Assembly (NCBI GenBank): GCA_045539595.1
Contig: JAZQFQ010000038.1
Location: forward strand, 1 to 64,000
From: SIG701 sp045539595
GTDB taxonomy: Bacteria; Bacillota; Clostridia; Oscillospirales; CAG-272
Direction of reading: 5' to 3'
Length of the DNA: 64,000 nt
The position numbers and the translations under genes were made by a program. Position 1 is the first letter of the stretch, and the number at the start of each line of letters is the position of its first letter. Below, in pieces: positions 57,297-64,000 of this stretch. The notes beneath the pieces are model-generated. The model was given only the letters and a program-made list of their open reading frames with translations, searched no databases and was not told the origin of the DNA.

Positions 57297-57544
57297 AAAT
57301 GGATGAAACTATGACATTTGAGGCGGCTATGGCCCGCCTGGAAGAAATCGTGCGTCTTTTGGAGAGCGGAAATGCCCCCTTGGACGTGTCCCTTTCCTTA
57401 TACGAAGAAGGAGTCGCCTTGGTGCGGCTTTGCAATACCCGCCTGGACAATGCGGAACAGCGGGTCAAAATCCTGACTTTTGCCGAAGATGGTACAGCCC
57501 AGGAAAACGATATGACTGGAGGAAACAGCGATGCTGCCCATTAA
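57293..57544 (+). CDS. xseB: Exodeoxyribonuclease VII small subunit
   Basis: An 83-residue subunit: TFEAAMARLEEIVRLLESGN, then APLDVSLSLYEEGVALVRLC, the standard XseB helical hairpin that wraps around XseA. The acidic tail is somewhat longer than usual. It overlaps xseA by four bases and ispA by 14, so translation is coupled. Confidence 0.94.
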   Translation: MKMDETMTFEAAMARLEEIVRLLESGNAPLDVSLSLYEEGVALVRLCNTRLDNAEQRVKILTFAEDGTAQENDMTGGNSDAAH

Positions 57545-58412
57545 CGATGAATTGTACGCTGCCGCGCAGATGACGGAGTTTGCCCTGGATTCCTGGCTTT
57601 CTCCCGTGTATTCGGGGGATACCCCGCTGGCGGAAGCCATGCGGTACGCCACCATGGGCGGTGGCAAGCGAATCCGCGGATTCCTCACTGTCCATTTCTG
57701 CCGGCTCTTCGGCGGAACGGATGCGGCTTCTCTGCCGTTTGCCTGCGCTATTGAGATGATCCATGCCTATTCTCTGGTGCATGACGATATGCCCTGTATG
57801 GATAACAGCGATATGCGCCGCGGCAAGCCCTCCTGCCATAAAGCCTACGGCGAGGCAAATGCGCTTCTGGCTGGTGATACACTGCTGACGCAGGCCTTTG
57901 AGGTGGCCGCGTATAATCCCTCCGTTTCCCCCGAGGCGATCCGCCTGGCGGTGCGCGAAATGGCACACGGCGCGGGTGCGCTCGGCATGGCAGGCGGCCA
58001 GTATTACGACCTGGCGGAGGAGTGCGCCACCTTTGACGAGCTGGTTCGTCTCCAGCAGATGAAAACCGGTGCGTTGATCCGCACTGCGTGCCTGCTGGGA
58101 TATTATGCCGCCACGGACAAGCCGGACGGCAAGGTTATCGCCAATATCCACCGCTATGCGGACGGAATCGGTCTGGCGTTCCAGATTATCGACGATCTTC
58201 TGGACGTGCAGGGAGATGCGGCAGTTCTGGGCAAGCCCATCGGAAGTGACGAGAAAAATGGAAAAAAGACCATTCTCACCTTCTATTCTCCCGCAGAGGC
58301 GGAAGAATTGGCCCGCAAGTGCACACAGGATGCCATCGATGCCATCCGTGATTATCCCGGCAGCGATCTGCTGTGCTCTTTGGCCCAGCATCTTATGAAA
58401 AGGAAAAGCTGA
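57531..58412 (+). CDS. ispA: Polyprenyl synthetase (farnesyl/geranyl diphosphate synthase)
   Basis: A 293-residue trans-isoprenyl diphosphate synthase that condenses IPP with allylic diphosphates. First Asp-rich motif LVHDDMPCMDNSDMRRG (DDxxxxD, near 84-92); second motif FQIIDDLLDVQGD near 218. KRIRGFLTVHF is the IPP-binding basic site. Length and the DDx4D insertion fit bacterial FPP synthases. RBS is GGAGG inside the xseB end. Product length not provable by eye. Confidence 0.92.
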   Translation: MLPINDELYAAAQMTEFALDSWLSPVYSGDTPLAEAMRYATMGGGKRIRGFLTVHFCRLFGGTDAASLPFACAIEMIHAYSLVHDDMPCMDNSDMRRGKPSCHKAYGEANALLAGDTLLTQAFEVAAYNPSVSPEAIRLAVREMAHGAGALGMAGGQYYDLAEECATFDELVRLQQMKTGALIRTACLLGYYAATDKPDGKVIANIHRYADGIGLAFQIIDDLLDVQGDAAVLGKPIGSDEKNGKKTILTFYSPAEAEELARKCTQDAIDAIRDYPGSDLLCSLAQHLMKRKS

Positions 58413-58413
58413 G

Positions 58414-58866
58414 ATGGATTTTCTGACGTCTCTTTCGTCCAATTATATGCTGATCTGTGCGGTGATCGGCTACTTCCTCGCACAGATTCTGAAAATTATT
58501 ATCTGCATTATCCGTGATCGCAAGCTGGATATGAAATTGATGTTCGCCTCCGGCGGCATGCCGTCCTCCCACGCATCCACCGTGGCGGCCCTGTGCATCT
58601 CCTGCGCCCGATTGTACGGCGTGGGATCGCCGCTGTTTGCCATCACCTTTGTGCTGGCATCCGTTGTCATGTATGACGCGGCCGGTGTGCGCCGTGCCGC
58701 CGGTGAACACGCGAAGATCCTCAATCGCCTGCTGGAAGGACTTACCTCCGGCGATCCGATTCTGGCGGAGGCCAGCTTGAAGGAACTGATCGGCCACACC
58801 CCCCTTCAGGTGGTCATGGGCGCCCTGTTGGGCATTGTGATCCCCTTTGTGGTTCCCATGTCATGA
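58414..58866 (+). CDS. Divergent PAP2-family membrane protein (DUF212)
   Basis: A 150-residue membrane protein: helix near the start (YMLICAVIGYFLAQILKII), then FASGGMPSSHASTVAALCIS with the PAP2-like SGGMPSSH motif, VMYDAAGVRRAAGEHAKILN as second motif, and a C-terminal helix HTPLQVVMGALLGIVIPFVV. The family (DUF212) is a reduced acid-phosphatase relative. It lies directly after ispA; one role could be on isoprenoid diphosphates, but no data here show it. Tight operon: 1-bp gap upstream, 4-base overlap downstream. Confidence 0.88.
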   Translation: MDFLTSLSSNYMLICAVIGYFLAQILKIIICIIRDRKLDMKLMFASGGMPSSHASTVAALCISCARLYGVGSPLFAITFVLASVVMYDAAGVRRAAGEHAKILNRLLEGLTSGDPILAEASLKELIGHTPLQVVMGALLGIVIPFVVPMS

Positions 58867-59651
58867 GGCTGGATACATATTTGGTGACGGCGGGGCTGGC
58901 TCCCAGCCGTACCCGCGCAAAAGAATGGATCGACGGCGGATTCGTCACCGTGAACGGAAACGTGATTCGCAAGCCGTCTTTCGATATCGATGACAGCTTG
59001 TCCCCGGATGTGTGTGTCACCGGACAGACCCACCCCTTTGTGGGCCGCGGCGGTATGAAACTGGATGGCGCGCTGACCGCCTTCCGTATCGATGCGGCAG
59101 GGAAGATCTGCGCCGACATCGGTGCCTCCACCGGCGGATTTACCGATTGCCTTCTGCGCCGCGGCGCCGCCCGCGTATTTGCGGTGGATTCCGGTGCGGG
59201 CCAGTTGGATCCCTCCCTGTGTGCGGACAGCCGTGTGGTCAATATCGAGCATTTCAATGCCCGGAATTTGACCCCGGACACCTTCGGGTGCCTGTGCGAT
59301 ATGGCCGTGGCGGATCTGTCCTTTATCTCCCAGACCTACATATTGCCCAATGTCCGGGATATCCTGATTCCCGGCGGCATCTATGTGGGCCTGATCAAGC
59401 CTCAGTTTGAATGTGGCCGCGGTGCGCTGGATCGGCATGGGATCGTTAAATCCCCCGCCCAGCATAAGGCGGCCATTACCCGGGTCCTGGACAGCGCCCT
59501 CCTTTGCGGCCTTTTGCCCCAGGCGGTGATTCCGTCTCCCATTACCGGCGGGGACGGCAACCGGGAGTTTCTTATGTGGTGCATCAAATCCGATACACCC
59601 GGACCCATCGACGTATCTCATATTGATATAGATAGGATAGTGAGAGTATGA
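58863..59651 (+). CDS. tlyA: TlyA-family rRNA 2'-O-methyltransferase
   Basis: A 262-residue protein with an N-terminal S4 RNA-binding domain (RLDTYLVTAGLAPSRTRAKE, then IDGGFVTVNGNVIRKPS) and a FtsJ-like methyltransferase: KICADIGASTGGFTDCLLRR (SAM site), then FAVDSGAGQLDPSLCADSRV and CDMAVADLSFISQTYILPNV, with LIKPQFECGRG. TlyA methylates the 2'-OH of cytidine in 16S and 23S rRNA. Overlaps on both sides by four bases. Confidence 0.92.
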   Translation: MRLDTYLVTAGLAPSRTRAKEWIDGGFVTVNGNVIRKPSFDIDDSLSPDVCVTGQTHPFVGRGGMKLDGALTAFRIDAAGKICADIGASTGGFTDCLLRRGAARVFAVDSGAGQLDPSLCADSRVVNIEHFNARNLTPDTFGCLCDMAVADLSFISQTYILPNVRDILIPGGIYVGLIKPQFECGRGALDRHGIVKSPAQHKAAITRVLDSALLCGLLPQAVIPSPITGGDGNREFLMWCIKSDTPGPIDVSHIDIDRIVRV

Positions 59652-60520
59652 CTTTGCGGCGCAAACGGATCGTTTTGATGCCGAATACGGAAAAGAATAT
59701 CGATCCGCAGTGGATGAACAGTCTGGTCTTCCACCTGCATGAGATCGGATGCGATCTCCGTGCCCCGGAGAGCAGCCGACGCATGTTTTCCCAGGCGGAG
59801 GCCTGCATTGCTTTCTTCGAGGATAAAGACCCGCTATACGAAAAGGCCGATCTGATCCTGGTCTTCGGCGGGGATGGTTCCATCATCCGGGCGGCACGCA
59901 GCAGCGTGGGCCGTGAGATCCCCATTGCGGGCATCAACTGCGGCCGGCTGGGATATCTGGCGGAGATCGAAAGCAACGAAACCGATCTTCTGGACGCCAT
60001 CGTGGCGGGAGAGGGAATTATCGAGCGGCGCATCATGCTGGATGTGCAGATCCTTCGGGAGGATACGATCCTCGGCGTGGATACCCCCGCACTCAACGAT
60101 ATCGTCCTTACCAACGGCCCTTTGCCGAAACTGCTTTCCTTCGGATTGTACTGCAACGGGGAACTGGTGGAGAACTGCTACGCCGACGGTATGATTCTGG
60201 CGGCCCCTACCGGATCCACCGCCTATTCCATGTCGGCGGGCGGCCCGATTCTGGATCCGTGCCTCAACTGCATCTGCGCCACGCCCATCTGCCCCCAGAC
60301 AATGAACAATCGCCCCGTTATTTTCAGCGGGGATTCCACCTTGGAATTCCGGAACATAAGCAGCCGCGGAAATACCGCTTTTTTGTCCATCGACGGACAG
60401 GAGAGCATTATGCTGCATCCCACGGATACCGTGCGGATTTTCCGCTCTCCTTACCATACCAATCTGATCCGCATCAAACAAGGCGGATTCCTCAGCGCAC
60501 TACGAAGAAAATTGTCATAA
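59648..60520 (+). CDS. nadK: NAD+ kinase
   Basis: A 290-residue ATP/polyphosphate-NAD kinase, making NADP+. GGDGS at 74-78 with LILVFGG before it, then GINCGRLGYLAEIE, and the second motif ADGMILAAPTGSTAYSMSAG near 180-200. The C-terminal LSIDGQESIML is typical. Start ATG 59648 overlaps tlyA by four bases. Same operon. Confidence 0.94.
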   Translation: MTLRRKRIVLMPNTEKNIDPQWMNSLVFHLHEIGCDLRAPESSRRMFSQAEACIAFFEDKDPLYEKADLILVFGGDGSIIRAARSSVGREIPIAGINCGRLGYLAEIESNETDLLDAIVAGEGIIERRIMLDVQILREDTILGVDTPALNDIVLTNGPLPKLLSFGLYCNGELVENCYADGMILAAPTGSTAYSMSAGGPILDPCLNCICATPICPQTMNNRPVIFSGDSTLEFRNISSRGNTAFLSIDGQESIMLHPTDTVRIFRSPYHTNLIRIKQGGFLSALRRKLS

Positions 60521-60553
60521 ATCCATGTGTTGTCACACAAGCAGGAGGACATA

Positions 60554-61006
60554 ATGAAAGTAAAGCGTCATAACAAAATTATGGAAATCATCGGCAGCTG
60601 CAATATCGAAACCCAGGAGGAACTGATCGATAAACTGCGTGCGGCCGGATTCGACGTAACGCAGGCCACCATCTCCCGGGATATACGGGAATTGAAGCTG
60701 GCCAAGGTCATGTGCGAGACGGGAAGTTATAAATACGTCCTGCCCAAATCCGGAGAGAACGATGGACGACACGTGTACAGCAAGGCACTGGTCGGCAGTA
60801 TCAAAAGTGTGGACTGTGCTTTGAACGACATCGTGATCAAAACCTATCCCGGCTTGGCCAACGCCGTGGCCGCAGGCATCGACTCTCTCCATGAGCACGA
60901 TATCCTGGGCTGTGTGGCCGGCGATGATACCATCATCCTGATCGCCCACAGTACGGAAAGCGCCTTGAATCTGTGCAAACGCCTTCGTAAGATCGCCAAC
61001 GAATAA
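60554..61006 (+). CDS. argR: Arginine repressor
   Basis: A 150-residue ArgR. The N-terminal winged helix has DVTQATISRDIRELKLAKVM with the SR recognition pair. The C-terminal hexamerisation and arginine-binding domain has NDIVIKTYPGLANAVAAGID and ILGCVAGDDTIILIAHSTES with the GDD motif. It controls arginine synthesis and breakdown. ATG 60554 with AGGAGG 7 bp upstream. The neighbour recN follows; argR-recN is the usual pair in Firmicutes. Confidence 0.94.
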   Translation: MKVKRHNKIMEIIGSCNIETQEELIDKLRAAGFDVTQATISRDIRELKLAKVMCETGSYKYVLPKSGENDGRHVYSKALVGSIKSVDCALNDIVIKTYPGLANAVAAGIDSLHEHDILGCVAGDDTIILIAHSTESALNLCKRLRKIANE

Positions 61007-61017
61007 CGGTGGCCTCT

Positions 61018-62706
61018 ATGCTGCGATCGTTATATATTGAAAATATTGCCGTCGCCAGACAGCTCAATGTGGATCTTTCCCCCGGCTTCACGGTGATTAC
61101 CGGTGAAACCGGTGCCGGTAAATCGGTGATGATCGATTGCCTGGCCCTGATCACGGGCGGAAAATCCCAACGGGAAATGATCCGCACCGGCGCTGAGCGG
61201 GCTGTGGTGTCCGCGGTGTTTTCCGATGTGGTACTGCCGGACTCCCTGCGGGACGCGGGGATGGAGGCGGACGAAAACGGAGAGTTGGAAATCTGCCGTA
61301 CTCTCACGCTGGACGGACGGTCCGCTGTGAAGATCAACCGGCGGAGCGTGCCGCTGTCCGTGCTGAAAGAATTGGGGGCGTCCCTCGTCAGCATCCAATC
61401 CCAGAGCGAAACCCGCAATCTGCTGGATAAATCCTTCCATCTGGATATGCTGGACGAGTACGCGGGCACGGAAAATCTGCTCCGGGAATACGCCGTCCCC
61501 TACGGGGAATGGCAGGAGTTGACCGCGTCGGCACAGGCACTCAGAGAATCCCTCCAACAGAAAAATATGCTGACGGATATCCTGAAGTATCAGATCAAAG
61601 AAATCGATGCCGCCCGGCTGTCCGCGCCGGACGAGGATGAAAAACTGACGGCTATGCGTGCGAAGATCAAGAACATCGAGCGCATCGCCAAGTATTCCAC
61701 CTTCGTCTACCGCGCCTTGACCCAGAGCGAAAAGGGAGCCACTGCCTCGGTGCTTCTGCAGAAATCCTCCGCGGCGCTCCGCCAGCTGGCGGATGTGATG
61801 CCCGAAGCGGAGGAATTGGCCGCCCGGCTGGACAATTATCGATATGAAATCGAGGATATCGGCGAGAGCGCACGGGCACTGATGGATGACGGTGACGTGC
61901 GAGATCCGGAAAAACAGCTGAATCAGATTGAGGCCCGGCTCAGCCTGATCGAGCGTTTGAAACGGAAATACGGCAATACCATTGCGGATATTCTGGCTTT
62001 CCGGCGGGATGCCGCCGCCAAACTGGCGGATCTGGAATCGGGCGACGAGAAACTCAGCGAGATCGAGGACGATATCCGCCGTATACGCACACAGCTGAGC
62101 GAGAAAGCGGCGGAGATCACCCGGGTGCGCCGAGAGGCCGCCGAGGCGATCAGCCGAAGCGTATGCGACACGCTTTCCTATTTGGATATGCCCAAGGTTC
62201 GCTTCCTCGTGGATATACAAAAAGTCTATGCCGGCGGTGAGGAGCAGTTCGGCCCCCGCGGCTCGGACGATGTAACCTTCATGATCGCCACCAATCCCGG
62301 CGAGCCACCCATGCCGCTGGCCAAGATTGCCTCCGGCGGCGAGATGTCCCGGGTGATGCTGGCCCTGCGCAGCGTGATGAATACCAAAAGCGGTGCCAAC
62401 ACCGTGGTGTTCGATGAAATCGATGCGGGTGTGTCCGGCGGTACCTCGGAGAAAATCGGCATCAAATTGAAGGAAATGGCCGGCGGGACCCAGACGTTGT
62501 GCATTACCCACTCGCCGCAGATCGCCGCTCTGGCGGACACCCATCTGCGCATCCGCAAAAAAGTCGTGGACGGACGGGCGGAGAGCGAGATAGAGGAATT
62601 GGACGAAAACGGCCGCGTCAGCGAGATCGCCCGGATCATCGGCGGTGTGTCCGTCACCGATACCCAGCGGGATGCCGCCCGGGAAATGATCGAAAACAAT
62701 CAATAA
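61018..62706 (+). CDS. recN: DNA repair protein RecN
   Basis: A 562-residue SMC-like ATPase of double-strand break repair. Start LRSLYIENIAVARQLNVDLS, Walker A VITGETGAGKSVMIDCL (about 25-41), two long coiled-coil arms (about 165-350), signature SGGEMSRVMLALR (near 443), Walker B TVVFDEIDAGVSGGTSEKIG and QTLCITHSPQIAALAD. ATG 61018 fits the family start better than the GTG nine bases upstream. No LexA box was found before it; it is read through from argR. Confidence 0.94.
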   Translation: MLRSLYIENIAVARQLNVDLSPGFTVITGETGAGKSVMIDCLALITGGKSQREMIRTGAERAVVSAVFSDVVLPDSLRDAGMEADENGELEICRTLTLDGRSAVKINRRSVPLSVLKELGASLVSIQSQSETRNLLDKSFHLDMLDEYAGTENLLREYAVPYGEWQELTASAQALRESLQQKNMLTDILKYQIKEIDAARLSAPDEDEKLTAMRAKIKNIERIAKYSTFVYRALTQSEKGATASVLLQKSSAALRQLADVMPEAEELAARLDNYRYEIEDIGESARALMDDGDVRDPEKQLNQIEARLSLIERLKRKYGNTIADILAFRRDAAAKLADLESGDEKLSEIEDDIRRIRTQLSEKAAEITRVRREAAEAISRSVCDTLSYLDMPKVRFLVDIQKVYAGGEEQFGPRGSDDVTFMIATNPGEPPMPLAKIASGGEMSRVMLALRSVMNTKSGANTVVFDEIDAGVSGGTSEKIGIKLKEMAGGTQTLCITHSPQIAALADTHLRIRKKVVDGRAESEIEELDENGRVSEIARIIGGVSVTDTQRDAAREMIENNQ

Positions 62707-62771
62707 TCATCCGCACAGCGGAGATATGTTTACAATTCGAAAGGAGCACGGCGTCGCCGTGAATAGTTATT

Positions 62772-63992
62772 ATGAATCTTTTTGAGGAATTCAAAGCCAG
62801 AGGCATGATTGCCCAGTGCACCAACGAGGAAGAAGTTGCCAAGCGGTTTGCCGGCGAGCCCATGACGTTTTATATCGGATTTGACCCGACAGCGGACAGT
62901 TTGCACATCGGTCACTTTATCCAGCTGAAGATTATGGCTCATATGCTGCGGGCCGGCCATCATCCCATCGCCCTGTTCGGCGGCGGTACCGGTATGATCG
63001 GCGATCCCTCCGGCAAGAGCGATATGCGTAAGATGCTGACCGAGGAGACCATCGCTCACAACATCGAGTGCTTCAAGAAGCAGATGTCCAAACTGCTGGA
63101 TCCCGATAAGGTTACCTTTGTCAACAACGCCGACTGGCTCATGAATAAGAACTACATCGAGTACCTCCGCGAGGTTGGCCCCTACTTCACCATCAGCCGT
63201 ATGCTGGCGGCCGAGTGCTACAAGTCCCGTCTGGATACCGGCCTTACCTTCCTGGAGTTCAACTACATGACCATGCAGAGCTACGACTTCTACCGCCTGT
63301 ACCAGGATTACGGCTGCTCGCTGGAGTTCGGCGGCGACGATCAGTGGTCCAACATCATCGGCGGTGTAGAACTGATTCGCCGCAAGACCGGCAAGGAAGT
63401 ATACGGCCTGACCTTCAAGCTTCTGCTCACCAGCGAAGGCAAGAAGATGGGTAAGACGGAGAAGGGCGCTCTGTGGCTGGATCCCGAAAAGACCTCCCCC
63501 TACGATTTCTATCAGTACTGGCGCAACATCGCCGATGCGGATGTAATCAACTGCATGAAACTGCTTACCTTCATGCCCCTGGAGGAGATCGCCGAGTACG
63601 AAAAACTGGAGGGCAGCGAGCTGAACCGCGCCAAGGAGAAACTGGCTTACGAGGTTACCGCTCTGATCCACGGCAAGGAAGAAGCCGATAAGGCACAGGA
63701 TGCCGCCCACAAGATCTTTGCCGCCGGCGGCATGAGCGCGGATATGCCCACCACCGAATTGAGCGAGAGCGATCTCACCGACGGCAAGATTGCTGTGCTG
63801 GATCTGCTGGTAATCAGCAAGATGGCCCCCTCCAAGGGTGAGGCAAGACGTCTCATCCAGCAGGGCGGTGTGCTGGTGAACGATGCTAAGGTGGAGGCCA
63901 TCGACGAAACGGTGGATGCGGCTGCTCTGACGGGTGACGGCATTATCGTAAGAAAAGGCAAGAAGACCTACCGCCGCTTCTGCATCCGGTAA
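62772..63992 (+). CDS. tyrS: Tyrosyl-tRNA synthetase
   Basis: A 406-residue class I synthetase. HIGH motif in GFDPTADSLHIGHFIQLK (about 37-54); tyrosine site EFNYMTMQSYDFYRLYQDYG and GGDDQWSNIIGG; KMSKS equivalent KMGKTEKGALWLD (near 228). The C-terminal S4 domain (about 345-406) starts SKMAPSKGEARRLIQQGGVL. It follows recN by 65 bp containing AAAGGAG (62740-62746), far from the ATG, and no strong own promoter or T-box was seen, so it may be read from the operon. Confidence 0.94.
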   Translation: MNLFEEFKARGMIAQCTNEEEVAKRFAGEPMTFYIGFDPTADSLHIGHFIQLKIMAHMLRAGHHPIALFGGGTGMIGDPSGKSDMRKMLTEETIAHNIECFKKQMSKLLDPDKVTFVNNADWLMNKNYIEYLREVGPYFTISRMLAAECYKSRLDTGLTFLEFNYMTMQSYDFYRLYQDYGCSLEFGGDDQWSNIIGGVELIRRKTGKEVYGLTFKLLLTSEGKKMGKTEKGALWLDPEKTSPYDFYQYWRNIADADVINCMKLLTFMPLEEIAEYEKLEGSELNRAKEKLAYEVTALIHGKEEADKAQDAAHKIFAAGGMSADMPTTELSESDLTDGKIAVLDLLVISKMAPSKGEARRLIQQGGVLVNDAKVEAIDETVDAAALTGDGIIVRKGKKTYRRFCIR

Positions 63993-64000
63993 TGAGAGAG

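Noticed and set aside
61030..62703. 557-codon open frame antisense to recN
   Set aside because: Full overlap with an intact RecN; GC-rich third positions leave long antisense frames.
1..64000. CRISPR array, rRNA genes, insertion sequence transposase
   Set aside because: No regular 24-37 bp repeats with spacers, no rRNA signatures and no DDE or HUH transposase were seen on either strand.

Overview
The window looks like a low-to-moderate GC gut member of the Firmicutes (class Clostridia, probably near the Oscillospiraceae/Ruminococcaceae). Support comes from the chromosomal gene order nusB - TsaD-like - xseA - xseB - ispA - DUF212 - tlyA - nadK - argR - recN followed by tyrS, from AGGAGG-type ribosome binding sites and sigma-A promoters, and from clostridial families such as DUF1540, DUF4358, DUF6076, DUF6809 and DUF4367. 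No rRNA gene or CRISPR array was seen.

The window divides at 50.8 kb. To the right is ordinary chromosome. To the left is a tandem array of integrative elements stacked on the 3' end of one tRNA-Pro(GGG) gene (50767-50842, minus strand). The last 45 bases of that tRNA, from the anticodon loop to CCA, recur at 5553-5597 (one mismatch) and 24411-24455 (exact). The three copies cut the left part into element 1 (1-5.6 kb, right end only), element 2 (5.6-24.4 kb) and element 3 (24.4-50.8 kb). Elements 2 and 3 each have their own short repeat near both ends (TGTGGTCA and TATGCAC), as expected for integrase arm-type sites. Every att copy is followed, in the tRNA direction, by a different intrinsic terminator, so each element carried in a replacement tRNA tail.

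Element 1 shows a YqaJ-like exonuclease, a RecD2-like helicase whose 3' end is joined out of frame to a sigma region 4 gene, a second small regulator, a probable structured RNA, an excisionase and an integrase. The order of the last genes recalls the Tn916 family. Element 2 carries an ECF sigma/anti-sigma pair, a small secreted protein, an operon of two lipoproteins plus a MacB/FtsX-type ABC transporter, a LexA-type repressor, a replication-type HTH protein, two overlapping integrases, a HEPN-like protein, an alpha/beta hydrolase-rhodanese fusion, a zinc alcohol dehydrogenase, a broken VOC gene and a PD-(D/E)xK nuclease-like protein.

Element 3 is a defence and cargo island. It has an AAA/DUF4143 ATPase, then hsdM-hsdS, then five AT-rich genes (including a TIR-like nucleotide-binding protein and a DUF3800-like protein), a 41-codon remnant of hsdR, a KAP-family NTPase and a full hsdR. 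After these come a macro-domain protein, an ArsC/Spx-like protein, a vWA protein, a Fic protein with its own inhibitory motif, an MmcQ/YjbR protein, regulators, a RepA-like helicase beside iteron-like repeats, a ribbon-helix-helix-like protein, and two convergent integrases around a protein with two copies of an excisionase-like unit.

The strongest candidates for something undescribed are the gene block inside the type I restriction locus (29.5-35.2 kb), the structured leader shared by elements 2 and 3 next to DUF6809, the RNA-like region at 3659-3818, and the integrase with an arm-binding-like domain at both ends. From 51 to 54.4 kb the chromosome holds cell-surface genes, mostly on the minus strand. 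From 54.6 to 64 kb it holds a tightly packed, often overlapping housekeeping operon on the plus strand.
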